Positions 36,721-45,754 of a DNA stretch of 64,000 nucleotides are shown piece after piece. The position numbers and the translations under genes were made by a program. Source of the stretch: Lysobacterales bacterium (GTDB taxonomy: Bacteria > Pseudomonadota > Gammaproteobacteria > Xanthomonadales > Ahniellaceae); the NCBI GenBank assembly GCA_016182785.1, contig JACPFU010000001.1, positions 50,726 to 114,725 on the forward strand. Direction: 5' to 3'. Every line of letters starts with the position of its first letter. Position 1 is the first letter of the stretch. Below the pieces are notes generated by a model. It had not been told where the DNA came from. It saw nothing but the letters and a program-made list of their open reading frames with translations, and did no database searches.

Positions 36721-37572
36721 TCAGTCGATCTCGATGTGGTCCATGCCCTGGTAGCGGTTCACGGCCATCACTGCCGCGTGCACCAGCGGCGTCATCGCCG
36801 GCGAGAACAGGCGCGCGCGATCAACGTGCTCCATCCAGCCAAAGATGCAGTGGCGCAGGTGTTCTTCGGTGCGGGCGTTGGCGAGCGCATCGCCAAGCAG
36901 CTTGCGCAGTTCGCTTGCGGTCGGCACTGCGCCGAGTGCGTCAAACAGCGCCGCGAACGCCGCGAACAGCTCGCGGGCGTCGAGGCCAAGTCCAAACTCT
37001 TCCGGGCGGTAATCGAAGCGACCGCCCGAGGCATCGGCCCAGATGCGGTAGCTGACATGCGCGAGCGGGTGGTACAGCGCGTCCTCGCTGATCAGCACCA
37101 GCAGCAACTGCCGGGCATGGGCCTTGACGCTGCCGGCGCTGGTGTTCCACAGGTGCGTCTGGATGAACTGGAACAGCCGCGTCTGGTCGTGGAAATCCGC
37201 GAGTTGCAGCTGGTCGATGATCAGCGCCGTGCGCTCGCCCTCGCTGAACGCGCAGGCCTCGGTCAGCGCGCGCTCGAATGCGGTCGGCGGCAGCTCCTGC
37301 GGACCGTCGCCGGTGGTGCCGTCCTCGTGCGTGGTGATGACGATCGGCGGCAGCGGCGGTTCCGGCTGCGCGAAGTCGTGGTAGACGATGCGCGGGAACT
37401 CGAGCGCCTGCGCGAGCGCATTGGCGAGCGCGGTCTTGCGCCGACCGGATTCGCCGGCGATGTGCAGTGTGCGCAGGTGCGCGATCTCGGCGCGCAGCAG
37501 GCAGTCGATCTGGAACGTGTAGTCGTCGTTCGACTCGAAGCCGAATTCGGCGAGACGGCGGCGCAGGCTCAT
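36721..37572 (-). CDS. P-loop-like ATPase of unknown role
   Basis: This 283-residue cytoplasmic protein is convergent with the zinc permease gene. GESGRRKTALANALAQ occupies the Walker A position but has Arg where the second conserved Gly should be. TALIIDQLQLAD resembles Walker B with Gln after the Asp, and LLLVLISEDALYHPLAHVS resembles a sensor strand. The C-terminal half is helical with WMEHVDRARLFSPAMTPLVH. It may be a DnaA/AAA-like regulatory ATPase or a degenerate one. ATG 37572 (MSLRRRLAEFGFES) is the likely start, since the longer frame reads through a GA-rich repeat. Confidence 0.55.
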   Translation of the reverse strand: MSLRRRLAEFGFESNDDYTFQIDCLLRAEIAHLRTLHIAGESGRRKTALANALAQALEFPRIVYHDFAQPEPPLPPIVITTHEDGTTGDGPQELPPTAFERALTEACAFSEGERTALIIDQLQLADFHDQTRLFQFIQTHLWNTSAGSVKAHARQLLLVLISEDALYHPLAHVSYRIWADASGGRFDYRPEEFGLGLDARELFAAFAALFDALGAVPTASELRKLLGDALANARTEEHLRHCIFGWMEHVDRARLFSPAMTPLVHAAVMAVNRYQGMDHIEID

Positions 37573-37596
37573 GGGGTGACTCGACTTGCCGTTGTT

Positions 37597-37699
37597 CCCC
37601 TCTCCCTCGATGGGAGAGGGGTAGGGGAGAGGGTGAAATCGGAGCGGCGTCGCATCGAACCCCCTCTCTCCCGACCTCTCTCCCACGGGGGGAGAGAGG
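37597..37699. repeat. Pair of CT/GA-rich hairpin repeats
   Basis: CCCCTCTCCC (37597-37606) pairs with GGGAGAGGGG (37612-37621), and CCTCTCTCCC (37675-37684) pairs with GGGAGAGAGG (37690-37699). Two related 10-bp stems thus lie 70 bases apart in the gap between the aminotransferase stop and the P-loop gene start. Such dispersed CCCTCTCCC elements are common intergenic repeats in several Proteobacteria. They may also terminate the aminotransferase transcript. Confidence 0.75.
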
Positions 37700-37714
37700 A
37701 GACCAGCAAGAACA

Positions 37715-39226
37715 TCAAGCCGCAGCAGCCTTCGGTGCCTCGACGCTGATGCGCGGGCCGTTGACCAGCGCGTCGCGGACGCCGGCGATGATCAGGTCCA
37801 CTTCCTCGCCGGTGATGGTGAACGGCGGCGTGAAGCGCAGCGAGTTGGTGCCGCCATGGATCACGCCATAGCCGTGCTCGCGCAGGTATTCCTCGGTGCT
37901 GCTGGTGCCGTAGCACTTGAAGTTCGGCGACAGCTCGGCCGAGAACAGCAGGCCGGTGCCCTGGACATTGGTGATCATGCCGGGCAGTTCCCGCGCCAGC
38001 TGTTCGAGCTTGGCGACGAACTCGCGGCCGCGGGCCTGGATGTTGGCGCGCAGCTCCGGCGTCAGTGCGCCGAGCACCGCGCAGGCCACGTCCATCGCGC
38101 GCGGGTTGGTGGTCATGGTGTTGCCGTAGATGCCCTTGCGATAGAGCTTCTCGGCGCGCTCGGTCACGGCCAGCACCGACAGCGGATACTGGCCGGCGTT
38201 GAGCGCCTTGGAATAGGTTTCCATGTCCGGCGCTTCGAGCCCGGCGAATTCGGGCGCGTCGACCACCGACAGGTTGCCGGTGGTGCGCAGTCCGGCCTGG
38301 ATCGAGTCCATCAGCAGCAGGGTGTGGTGCTTGCGCGTCAGCTCGCGTGCGGCGGCGTAGAACGCGCGCGGCACGGCGCGGCCCGGGTTGCCTTCGCCCA
38401 TCACTGGTTCGAGGAACATCGCCTCGATGTGCACCTGGTCGCGTGCGGCCTCGTCGAACACGCGCTGCAGCGCCTCGACATCGTAGGGCTCGACGGTGAT
38501 CGTGTTCGGTTCCTGCTGGCGGTAGCTGCCGAGGTGGGTGGCGTAGGCCTTGCGCGTCGAATCCGAGTACAGCATCGGCAGTTCGGTGCGGCCATGGAAG
38601 GCGCCCTTGACCGCGATGCGCTTGACCTTCCAGCCGGCGTGCGGCGCGCCCGGATCGGTCATCAGGCGGGTGTTCACGTCGGCGATGCGGCCGGCCAGCG
38701 AGACCGACTCCGAGCCCGAGTTCAGGCACAGGAACTTCGAGTACGGGCAGGCGCCCCGACTGTGGCCGATCTCCTTGCGCAGCGCGCGTGCGAGGCGCAG
38801 TTGCGACAGGCTCGGGGTCATCACGTTGGCCATCACGTGCGGCTGGTTCATCGCCTTGAGCACGGCTTCCGGCGCGTGGCCGAAACCGAGCATGCCGTAG
38901 CCGCCGGAGTCGTGCACGACCGCGCCCTTGAGCGTGACCAGCCACGGGCCGCGCGCGGCGATGGCGAGATAGGGATTGACGTTGTCGTCGGCGTAGAAAT
39001 TCACGAAGCCTTCCTGCACCGCGAGCATCTGCGCGTTTTCGTCGAGCGCGATGATCTCGGGGAACTCGGCGCGGAGCTGCTCGAAGCGGCTGCACGCGTC
39101 CTCGATCGCCGCGACCAGTTCCGGGTAACGCGCGGCGAAGCGCTCGATGGTGGCGTCCGGCAGGCCGACGGTACGCGCCGGCCCACCGGCCGTGCGCAGG
39201 ACATTGAGTTTCTCGACGAGCTTCAT
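37715..39226 (-). CDS. Class III aminotransferase, L-lysine 6-aminotransferase-like
   Basis: This 503-residue PLP enzyme has family landmarks CLNSGSESVSLAGRIAD, VKGAFHGRTELPMLYSDSTR, EPVMGEGNPGRAVPRAFYAA, LLLMDSIQAGLRTTGNL (the DE-x-Q region with Ser-Ile in place of Glu-Val), and the Schiff-base lysine in ETYSKALNAGQYPLS. It is one gene away from an aminoadipate-semialdehyde dehydrogenase. Together they would convert lysine's epsilon-amino group to the semialdehyde and then to 2-aminoadipate. The extended N-terminus (about 75 residues) is shared with Xanthomonadales and Bdellovibrio homologues. Substrate is inferred from context. Confidence 0.78.
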   Translation of the reverse strand: MKLVEKLNVLRTAGGPARTVGLPDATIERFAARYPELVAAIEDACSRFEQLRAEFPEIIALDENAQMLAVQEGFVNFYADDNVNPYLAIAARGPWLVTLKGAVVHDSGGYGMLGFGHAPEAVLKAMNQPHVMANVMTPSLSQLRLARALRKEIGHSRGACPYSKFLCLNSGSESVSLAGRIADVNTRLMTDPGAPHAGWKVKRIAVKGAFHGRTELPMLYSDSTRKAYATHLGSYRQQEPNTITVEPYDVEALQRVFDEAARDQVHIEAMFLEPVMGEGNPGRAVPRAFYAAARELTRKHHTLLLMDSIQAGLRTTGNLSVVDAPEFAGLEAPDMETYSKALNAGQYPLSVLAVTERAEKLYRKGIYGNTMTTNPRAMDVACAVLGALTPELRANIQARGREFVAKLEQLARELPGMITNVQGTGLLFSAELSPNFKCYGTSSTEEYLREHGYGVIHGGTNSLRFTPPFTITGEEVDLIIAGVRDALVNGPRISVEAPKAAAA

Positions 39227-39367
39227 GGGTGCCTCCAGCCAGACAGGTCTAGCTTTGCAAATCAATGGGTTGAACAACGAGGCGCGCAGGATACCAGCGC
39301 CCATTTCGAGCCGTAACCCCCGCTGTTCGAACGCCCGGGATCTGACAGCTGCGGGCGCCGCGGGCGC

Positions 39368-39661
39368 TCAGCCGTGCGCGGCGAGAACGGCCAGGAATGC
39401 GGCCAGGCCGCCGAAGAACAGCATCACCGCGACCAGCGCGAACAGGACCAGCGCCATCTGCAGGTAGCCGAGCACCAGTCCGGCGATGGCCATGCCGTCG
39501 CCTTCGAGCTGGCCGCCTGCGCGCCGGATTTCGCCGCGTGCCAGATGGCCGCACACAATCGCCGCGATCGAGCCGAGCAGCGGCACCATCAGCCAGGCCA
39601 GCAGGCCGAACACCAGACTGAGGATCGCGGTGGTGCTGGTCGGGCGTGCGGACGCATTCAT
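39368..39661 (-). CDS. DUF4190-type small membrane protein
   Basis: This 97-residue protein has two membrane helices of the DUF4190 type: SLVFGLLAWLMVPLLGSIAA, then IVCGHLARGEIRRAGG, then DGMAIAGLVLGYLQMALVLF. Such proteins are often embedded in the inner membrane and of unknown role. ATG 39661 is preferred over an upstream in-frame start that would add an unrelated Arg-rich stretch. It sits between the lysine-pathway genes without apparent functional link. Confidence 0.75.
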   Translation of the reverse strand: MNASARPTSTTAILSLVFGLLAWLMVPLLGSIAAIVCGHLARGEIRRAGGQLEGDGMAIAGLVLGYLQMALVLFALVAVMLFFGGLAAFLAVLAAHG

Positions 39662-39718
39662 GCCGGCGACGATAGCGAGGCCGCGCACCGATGCAACCGG
39701 TGCGCGGCGCGGCACGCG

Positions 39719-41257
39719 TCAGAACTCGAACTTGATGCCCTGCGCCAGCGGCAGCGAGCTGGAGTAGTTGATGGTGTTGGTCTGGCGACGCATGTACGCC
39801 TTCCACGAGTCGGAGCCGGATTCGCGGCCGCCGCCGGTTTCCTTCTCGCCACCGAACGCTCCACCGATCTCGGCACCCGAGGTGCCGATGTTGACGTTGG
39901 CGATGCCGCAGTCCGAACCCGCCGCCGACAGGAACTGCTCCGCGACCTTGAGGTTGCTGGTGAACACCGACGACGACAGGCCCTGCGGCACGCCGTTCTG
40001 CATGTCGATGGCTTCGTCGATGCTGGCAAACGGCATCACGTACAGGATCGGCGCGAAGGTCTCGGTCTGCACGCATTCGTCGGAGTTCTTGACGCCGGTG
40101 ATGATGGTCGGCAGCACGAAGTTGCCCGGGCGATCGGTCAACGCGGCGCCGCCGGTCTCGACCTTGCCGCCATGCTGCTTCGCGAGTTCGATCGCGGCCA
40201 GGTAGCGCTTCACCGCGGACTGGTCGTTGAGCGGACCCATCAGCGTCGTCGGCAGGGTCGGATCGCCGATCTTGCCTTCGACCTGCTGGTACGCCTTGAC
40301 CAGGGTGTCGAGCACGTTGCGGTAGATCGACTCGTGCACGAACAGGCGGCGCGTGGTCGTGCAGCGCTGGCCGGCGGTGCCGACGGCGCCGAACACGATG
40401 CCCGGGATCGCGAGCTTCAGGTCGGCGGTTTCATCGAGGATGATGGCGTTGTTGCCGCCGAGTTCGAGCAGCGAGCGGCCCATGCGCTGCGCCACGCGCT
40501 CGCCGACCAGGCGACCGACCTGGGTCGAGCCGGTGAAGCTGATCAGCGGGATGCGGTGGTCGTCGACGAACTTCTGCGCGATCTGGGTGCCGGCATCGTT
40601 GAACAGGTAGAACAGGTCGGGGAAGCCTCCTTCCTTGAGCGCGTCATTGCAGATCTTCATCGCCGCGACCGCCGACAGCGGCACCTTCGGGCTCGGCTTC
40701 CAGATCGAGATGTCGCCGCAGATCGCCGCCATGAACGAGTTCCACGCCCACACCGCGACCGGGAAGTTGAAGGCGCTGATGATGCCCACGAGGCCGAGTG
40801 GCTGCCATTGCTCGTACATGCGGTGGCCCGGGCGTTCCGAGTGCATGCTGTAGCCGTAGAGCATGCGCGACTGGCCGACCGCGAAGTCGGCGATGTCGAT
40901 CATTTCCTGCACTTCACCGTCGCCCTCCGGCTTGATCTTGCCCATCTCCAGCGCGACCAGCGAGCCGAGCGAGTCCTTGTGCTTGCGCAGCGCGTCGCCG
41001 CACAGACGGATGGCTTCGCCGCGCTTCGGCGCCGGCGTTGTGCGCCACACCTTGAACGCTTCCTGCGCGCGCTGGACGATGGTTTCGTAATCGCTGATCG
41101 AACTCGCGTGCACGCGTGCGATCACTTCGCCCGTGCTCGGGTTGATCGGCTCCAGCACGCCGGCGTCCTGGGTCTTGGCCCATTCGCCCTTGCCGAGATA
41201 GGTGCCGGAATTGTCGGCGGTGAGGCCAAGCGCCTTGAGAATGCCGTGTGCGGACAT
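39719..41257 (-). CDS. L-2-aminoadipate 6-semialdehyde dehydrogenase (ALDH7 family)
   Basis: This 512-residue NAD-dependent dehydrogenase oxidises aminoadipate semialdehyde (in equilibrium with piperideine-6-carboxylate) to 2-aminoadipate in lysine breakdown. Features are [40 protein letters not shown], the catalytic Glu in [14 protein letters not shown], the catalytic Cys in [20 protein letters not shown], and the ALDH7 tail [40 protein letters not shown]. Length and tail match antiquitin-type enzymes. It lies upstream of the aminotransferase on the same strand with the DUF4190 gene between. Confidence 0.93.
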   Translation of the reverse strand: MSAHGILKALGLTADNSGTYLGKGEWAKTQDAGVLEPINPSTGEVIARVHASSISDYETIVQRAQEAFKVWRTTPAPKRGEAIRLCGDALRKHKDSLGSLVALEMGKIKPEGDGEVQEMIDIADFAVGQSRMLYGYSMHSERPGHRMYEQWQPLGLVGIISAFNFPVAVWAWNSFMAAICGDISIWKPSPKVPLSAVAAMKICNDALKEGGFPDLFYLFNDAGTQIAQKFVDDHRIPLISFTGSTQVGRLVGERVAQRMGRSLLELGGNNAIILDETADLKLAIPGIVFGAVGTAGQRCTTTRRLFVHESIYRNVLDTLVKAYQQVEGKIGDPTLPTTLMGPLNDQSAVKRYLAAIELAKQHGGKVETGGAALTDRPGNFVLPTIITGVKNSDECVQTETFAPILYVMPFASIDEAIDMQNGVPQGLSSSVFTSNLKVAEQFLSAAGSDCGIANVNIGTSGAEIGGAFGGEKETGGGRESGSDSWKAYMRRQTNTINYSSSLPLAQGIKFEF

Positions 41258-41282
41258 TGGAGAACTCCAGAGGATGGAACGA

Positions 41283-41359
41283 TGGCGGCCCCGACACGAT
41301 TCGAACGTGCGACCTCGCCCTTAGGAGGGGCGCGCTCTATCCAACTGAGCTACGGGGCC
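41283..41359 (-). tRNA. tRNA-Arg (anticodon CCT)
   Basis: The minus-strand 77-base cloverleaf has acceptor GGCCCCG with CGGGGCC, anticodon arm CGCCC-CTCCTAA-GGGCG, T-arm GCACG-TTCGAAT-CGTGT and encoded CCA. Anticodon CCT reads AGG. Confidence 0.95.
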
Positions 41360-41457
41360 AAGAAGTGGGGCGCGATTCTAGTGGATCGGCGGCCGGAAGC
41401 GGTTTCATTCTTGGGGCTGGTCGCGGGCGCGGAATCGGAAGCAGCCGCGGGTGCGCA

Positions 41458-42576
41458 TCAGGGACTGCCCAGTTCGTAGGCGCTGCTGCGCCCGCCTGCA
41501 GGCGACTTCTTCAGGACCCCCAGATCCAGCAACTGCGTGATGTCACGCAAGGCTGTGTCGGGTGAGCACTTGGCCAGGGATGCCCACTTGCTGCTGGTGA
41601 GCTTGCTATCGAGTCCAGCGAGCAGTCGATTGAGCACCTTCACTTGCCGTTCGTTCAGGGCGATCCCCGCCCACCGTTGCCAGAAGCGGGTCTTGGCGAG
41701 GACTGCATCCAGCGTGGACTGCGCGCTGGCAATTGCGCGTCCCAGCGTGCCGAGGAACCACGACAACCAGTCGGTGACCTCCAGCGTGCCCTTCTGGGTG
41801 CGCTCCAGTACGGCGTAGTAGTCCTTGCGTTCGCGCTGGATCTGTGAGGACAGGCTGTAGAAGCGCTGAGGACTGCCGTCGGCGCGTGCCAGGAACAGAT
41901 CGCCGATCGCGCGCGCGATGCGGCCGTTGCCGTCGTCGAAAGGATGCACCGTCACGAACCAGAGGTGCGCGAGACCGGCTTTGACGAGCGTGGACTCTCC
42001 GGTGTCGCCGTTGGCCCAGGTCAGGAACTTGGCCATTTCGATCCGCAGCGTGTCGGCGGGTGGCGCCTCGAAATGGACCTTGCGCCGGCCAAGCGGACCC
42101 GACACAACTTGCATCGGTCCGTCCGAGTCGTCGCGCCATTGGCCGGTGGCGATCTTGCTCATGCCCGAATACCCGGTTGGAAACAGCGCCGCATGCCAGC
42201 CGAGCAAGCGTTCGGCGCTCAGCGCGGACGCGGCACCGGATGTGGCGTCGAGCACCATGTCGACCACGCCATCGATGTTCCGATCGACGGCTTCGAGCGC
42301 CCCGATCTCCACGCCCAGGCGCCGGGCGATGGACGAGCGTACCGATGCGACGTTCAGCACTTCGCCCTCGATTTCACTGGACTTGACGACATCCGCGGTC
42401 AAGGTTTCGAGGCTGGCTTCTTCGCGCAGTCCCACGCCCAAATCGGCCAGGCGGCCCAGCAGCATTCCCCCGGAACGACTGACCTCGGCAAGCGGCCCGG
42501 CCAGGGACGCCAAGTCGTAGCGCCAGTTCGGCCAGTCGTCTCGTTGCCAGATGTACCGTGATTCTCCGCTGCTCAT
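41458..42576 (-). CDS. Fic family protein (class II, with DUF4172 N-terminal domain)
   Basis: Fic proteins transfer AMP or related groups to target proteins. This 372-residue member has an N-terminal DUF4172-like segment (ESRYIWQRDDWPNWRYD), the inhibitory helix motif Ser66-x3-Glu70-Gly71 in VVKSSEIEGEVLN, and the catalytic loop HPFDDGNGRIAR starting at His211. A C-terminal winged-helix domain is present (WASLAKCSPDTALRDITQLL). The inhibitory Glu is intact, so activity is expected to be self-restrained. Bases 41360-41457 and 42577-42766 around it are non-coding. It has no obvious antitoxin partner. The target is unknown, and class II Fic proteins may regulate housekeeping proteins. Confidence 0.88.
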   Translation of the reverse strand: MSSGESRYIWQRDDWPNWRYDLASLAGPLAEVSRSGGMLLGRLADLGVGLREEASLETLTADVVKSSEIEGEVLNVASVRSSIARRLGVEIGALEAVDRNIDGVVDMVLDATSGAASALSAERLLGWHAALFPTGYSGMSKIATGQWRDDSDGPMQVVSGPLGRRKVHFEAPPADTLRIEMAKFLTWANGDTGESTLVKAGLAHLWFVTVHPFDDGNGRIARAIGDLFLARADGSPQRFYSLSSQIQRERKDYYAVLERTQKGTLEVTDWLSWFLGTLGRAIASAQSTLDAVLAKTRFWQRWAGIALNERQVKVLNRLLAGLDSKLTSSKWASLAKCSPDTALRDITQLLDLGVLKKSPAGGRSSAYELGSP

Positions 42577-42766
42577 GCGGAGATTAGAACCCCATTCCGA
42601 TGCTGCGGCAAGCCATTCTCCGCGCGGCGTGCGGCGAATACGTCGGACAATCACCGCATGCCCCTGGGCAGCCTTGGGCGACCCCGGGTCCGCGCAGTTG
42701 CTCCGTCCGCGTCCGTGGCGTCCAGCCAGCGCGCCCTGGCTGGGACGGAGGGACAGTGCACGGGGT

Positions 42767-45391
42767 TCAGGCGGCGCGATCGAGCATGCCGAGCCCCGCC
42801 AGCTCGAACGCCTCGCGCACCTGCGCCCGGAGGTCGGCGTCCGTCCACGGCTTCGTCAGGTACTTGTGCACGACGCCGCGGTTGATCGCGTCCATGGCTT
42901 CGACCGCTCCGGAGAATCCGCTGAGCAGGATGCGCACGGTGTGCGGGCATGCGCGTTCGGCGGCGGCGAGGAAGTCGGTCCCGTTCATTTCGGGCATGCG
43001 CTGATCGGAAATGATGACGTGCACCGGCGTTTCGCCGAGCACGCGCAGGGCCTCTGCCGCGCTGGTGGTGCTGAGGACGCGATATCCCTCGTGGCGCAAC
43101 AGCCGCGTCAGCGCGCGCAGGATGTTCACCTCGTCGTCGACCAGCAGCAGCGTGGGGGCGCCGTCGTCCGGCTGTGTTCCGGCTGGATGTGCCGCTGCCG
43201 GCGGCGCGCCGACGGCCACCGCAGGCCGAGGTGCGGCGAAGCCGCGCAGCATGCTGCAGAGGTCTTTCCAGGCGCGATCGAGCAAGGTGGCTTCGTCTGC
43301 CTTCACCAGGCGGACGCGGTCCGCGCTCATGGCCTGCGCCAGTTCGTGCAGGGTGAAACCGTCCGCGGGCGTGCCGCAGCGGTCGACCAGCAGGCAGTTG
43401 CCGCTGTGCGTGGAGTACCAGGCCAGCTTGCGCCGGATGGTCGTGCCCGCGCTCTCGTCGCGAAATGCGAGCCACGATCCGGTCGGCAGCGTGCACAGCC
43501 GAGCGAACGCGACGCGTGCGGCCGCTGCGGCGGCGTCCAGGGTGGGTGTGACCGCGTCGCAGCCCGGTGCCGCGCAACCCGCACCAATGCGCGCCTTGGC
43601 CTTGAGCCGGATGGCCAGTTCGGTCTGCGAGGGGGCATCCGCATCCGACTCATCCGCGAACAGGCGTTGCAGCATCGCCTCGGCGTCGTCTGCCGGCACG
43701 CCTGCCTGGGCCAGGCCGGTGCGGAATTCCTCCATTTCCTCGGGCGCGAGCGGTGCAGGCGCACCGCGCGATGCCGCCAGCAACTGGTCCATCACGCGCA
43801 GCCTGCGGCCATAACCCGGTCCATGCGCGCCTTCGCGCAGCAGCACTGCGGTCAGCGCGTCGGTCCAGGCGCGCTCGAGCACGCCGCGCAGAAACTCTGC
43901 CGGCATGTTGGCACTCAGCCGACGCGCCACGTCGTCCTGGGCCTGTTGTCGGGCGCGCGCCAGCTTCTCGCGCCCCGCGGCGGCATCGACCTGGTGTCGC
44001 TCAAGCGCGGCCGCGCGTTGCGCGAGCTGCTCCATGAACAGCGCGAACTCGGCGTGCACGGCTGCAAAGACCGTGACATCGCTCGCCTGCGCCACTTGCG
44101 CGGTTGCGCGGCGCAGCGCATCGACCACGCGGGTATCGTTGCCCGGCACCGCTTCGTCGACGCACAGCCGCGCCGCTTCGAGCAGCGCTTCCAGAAGTTG
44201 CCACGTGGCATGCTGCCGGCCGCCGAGCACGCGCTTGTCGATCAGCGCCACGCGCAGCAGCGGGATCTGCAGCCGGGCCAGAACCTGCCGTGCGATGCCC
44301 CCGGCATGGGTCTGCCGCGCCAGGAAGTCGAACAACATGGCCAGCAGGTCGATCGTGTCGCGGTCCTCGTCGCGCAAGGTGAAGCTCCCGCCCGACGCCG
44401 CGTTTTCGCGCAGCATGAGCAGCACATCGGACTGCAGTTGCAGATCCGTGCGGATCGGCAACGGGCAATCGCCCGCTGCCCACGCCGGCAATCGACGCTG
44501 CAGTTCGGCGAGCGCGTTCTGCAGCGTCCCGGCATCGGCTTCGCAGGTCTCCGCATGCCGGCACTTCTGCAGCAGCTGGCGCAGGGTGTCGAAGTCCTCC
44601 GCCGACGGCGCGGGCTTCTCGGCCGCAGCTGCCGCGGGCCCCGTGCGCTCGCTGCGCGCCGACGCACAGACCGAGGCCAGCGTGTGCAGGTCGCGCAGCA
44701 CGCCGCGCTCGGCCAGCACCGTGTTGAGCGTGACGTAGAAGGCGTCCAGGCGACTCATGACCACGCGCTCGCTGCAACGCAACAGCACCAGGCGGTGCTC
44801 CAGCGGCAGCTCGAACTGGCCGGCCGCGTCAGCGAGGGCCTGCGCCACACAGCGCGGACCGAGCGGCATCGATTCGACCGGAACGCGCGTGCTGCCGGCG
44901 AGGGCTCCGAGGCGCAGCCCGAGCGCGTACAACGGTTCGCGAACGCGCAGTTCGACCTTGAGTGCCATGTCGGCGAGCACGCTGGCCTGATCCAGGTCGG
45001 CACCGTCGTCCAGCGTCAGCAGGGCTGCATCCGCTTGCGCTGCAGCGAAGGTCGCCGGCGTTTGCGGGCAGGAAGCGAAGCGGTCCAGGGCCTGGGCGAG
45101 GCTATCGAGAAAGCACGGTGCGGCCGCCGCGCGCCCGCGGCCGAGGGCGGCCGCGGAGTCGAAATACACGTTCTGCTGCTGCAGGGTTGCCTTGTCGGCG
45201 AGGCGGACGAGCTGCTTTTCCGCCTCTTCGACCGCCGCGGTCACCAACGGCGCGAGTTCGTGCGCGCACTGGGCGCGCAGTTCAGGCAGCAGGTTGCGCA
45301 TCCATGCGGCCCCGTGCGCGGGCAGGCCGAAGCGCGCCGGAATCACGGTCGTCTCCGGCAGGGTGGGCATGCTGTGGGTTGCGTCGAACAT
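42767..45391 (-). CDS. DUF1631 protein fused to a C-terminal response-regulator receiver domain
   Basis: This 874-residue protein starts at ATG 45391 (MFDATHSMPTLPETTV); an upstream in-frame extension to 45664 reads as non-coding. Residues 1 to about 720 are DUF1631, an all-helical domain of unknown function (MRNLLPELRAQCAHELAPLV, FLDSLAQALDRFASCPQTPA). Residues 746-874 form a receiver domain: acidic pocket LLLVDDEVNIL, phospho-acceptor Asp796 in IISDQRMPEMNG, conserved Ser/Thr ILLSG and Lys YLTKPW. The receiver follows a Pro/Ala linker at the very end, where an output domain would normally be. A histidine kinase is not adjacent. The role is unknown; phosphorylation could control the DUF1631 part. 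Confidence 0.83.
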   Translation of the reverse strand: MFDATHSMPTLPETTVIPARFGLPAHGAAWMRNLLPELRAQCAHELAPLVTAAVEEAEKQLVRLADKATLQQQNVYFDSAAALGRGRAAAAPCFLDSLAQALDRFASCPQTPATFAAAQADAALLTLDDGADLDQASVLADMALKVELRVREPLYALGLRLGALAGSTRVPVESMPLGPRCVAQALADAAGQFELPLEHRLVLLRCSERVVMSRLDAFYVTLNTVLAERGVLRDLHTLASVCASARSERTGPAAAAAEKPAPSAEDFDTLRQLLQKCRHAETCEADAGTLQNALAELQRRLPAWAAGDCPLPIRTDLQLQSDVLLMLRENAASGGSFTLRDEDRDTIDLLAMLFDFLARQTHAGGIARQVLARLQIPLLRVALIDKRVLGGRQHATWQLLEALLEAARLCVDEAVPGNDTRVVDALRRATAQVAQASDVTVFAAVHAEFALFMEQLAQRAAALERHQVDAAAGREKLARARQQAQDDVARRLSANMPAEFLRGVLERAWTDALTAVLLREGAHGPGYGRRLRVMDQLLAASRGAPAPLAPEEMEEFRTGLAQAGVPADDAEAMLQRLFADESDADAPSQTELAIRLKAKARIGAGCAAPGCDAVTPTLDAAAAAARVAFARLCTLPTGSWLAFRDESAGTTIRRKLAWYSTHSGNCLLVDRCGTPADGFTLHELAQAMSADRVRLVKADEATLLDRAWKDLCSMLRGFAAPRPAVAVGAPPAAAHPAGTQPDDGAPTLLLVDDEVNILRALTRLLRHEGYRVLSTTSAAEALRVLGETPVHVIISDQRMPEMNGTDFLAAAERACPHTVRILLSGFSGAVEAMDAINRGVVHKYLTKPWTDADLRAQVREAFELAGLGMLDRAA

Positions 45392-45754
45392 GGCCGGCTC
45401 CTCGCAGTCGTGGAACGCGGTGGGAAGCAGGTCGTCCCGCGCTCCGGATCTCGGTTGGCCGCTGATCTGGCTTCGCCTGACTGCCATTCTGGGTCGGTGC
45501 CGTGCGCGGCGATATACGTACGAATACGGGGTGCCGCGCAGGTCGCTACGGAACACAAGTACGCGATGCCGAGGACGAAAAACCGGCCACAAGGGCCGGT
45601 TCCTGTCGGGTTCTGGCTGGATCGCCCCGAACGAACCTGCTGCCGGAAGATCACGAAGCGCCACCCGGTCCGCGCTTCAACCGGCGTTTGCACGACCGCC
45701 ACCTACCCGGCAGACTGCCGAAACGATGGCGTCTTGAACTTCCCATACTCCGCG
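45392..45754. other. Divergent intergenic region without a gene
   Basis: This 363-base gap separates the DUF1631 gene (minus) from the DUF2264 gene (plus) and should contain both promoters. No convincing ORF, tRNA or operator is visible. It contains one terminator-like hairpin (45577-45600), described separately, that serves no recognised gene. Confidence 0.7.
45577..45600 (-). terminator. Orphan minus-strand terminator similar to the tRNA-Ala terminator
   Basis: AACCGGCC (45580-45587) pairs with GGCCGGTT (45593-45600). The A-run at 45577-45581 is a U-tract when read on the minus strand. No minus-strand gene ends here. The element differs from the tRNA-Ala terminator at 48938-48961 at only a few positions. 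Confidence 0.6.

Noticed and set aside
45343..45702. Minus-strand 119-codon ORF that would use the orphan terminator
   Set aside because: It runs over the terminator itself and overlaps the DUF1631 start. Composition is not protein-like.
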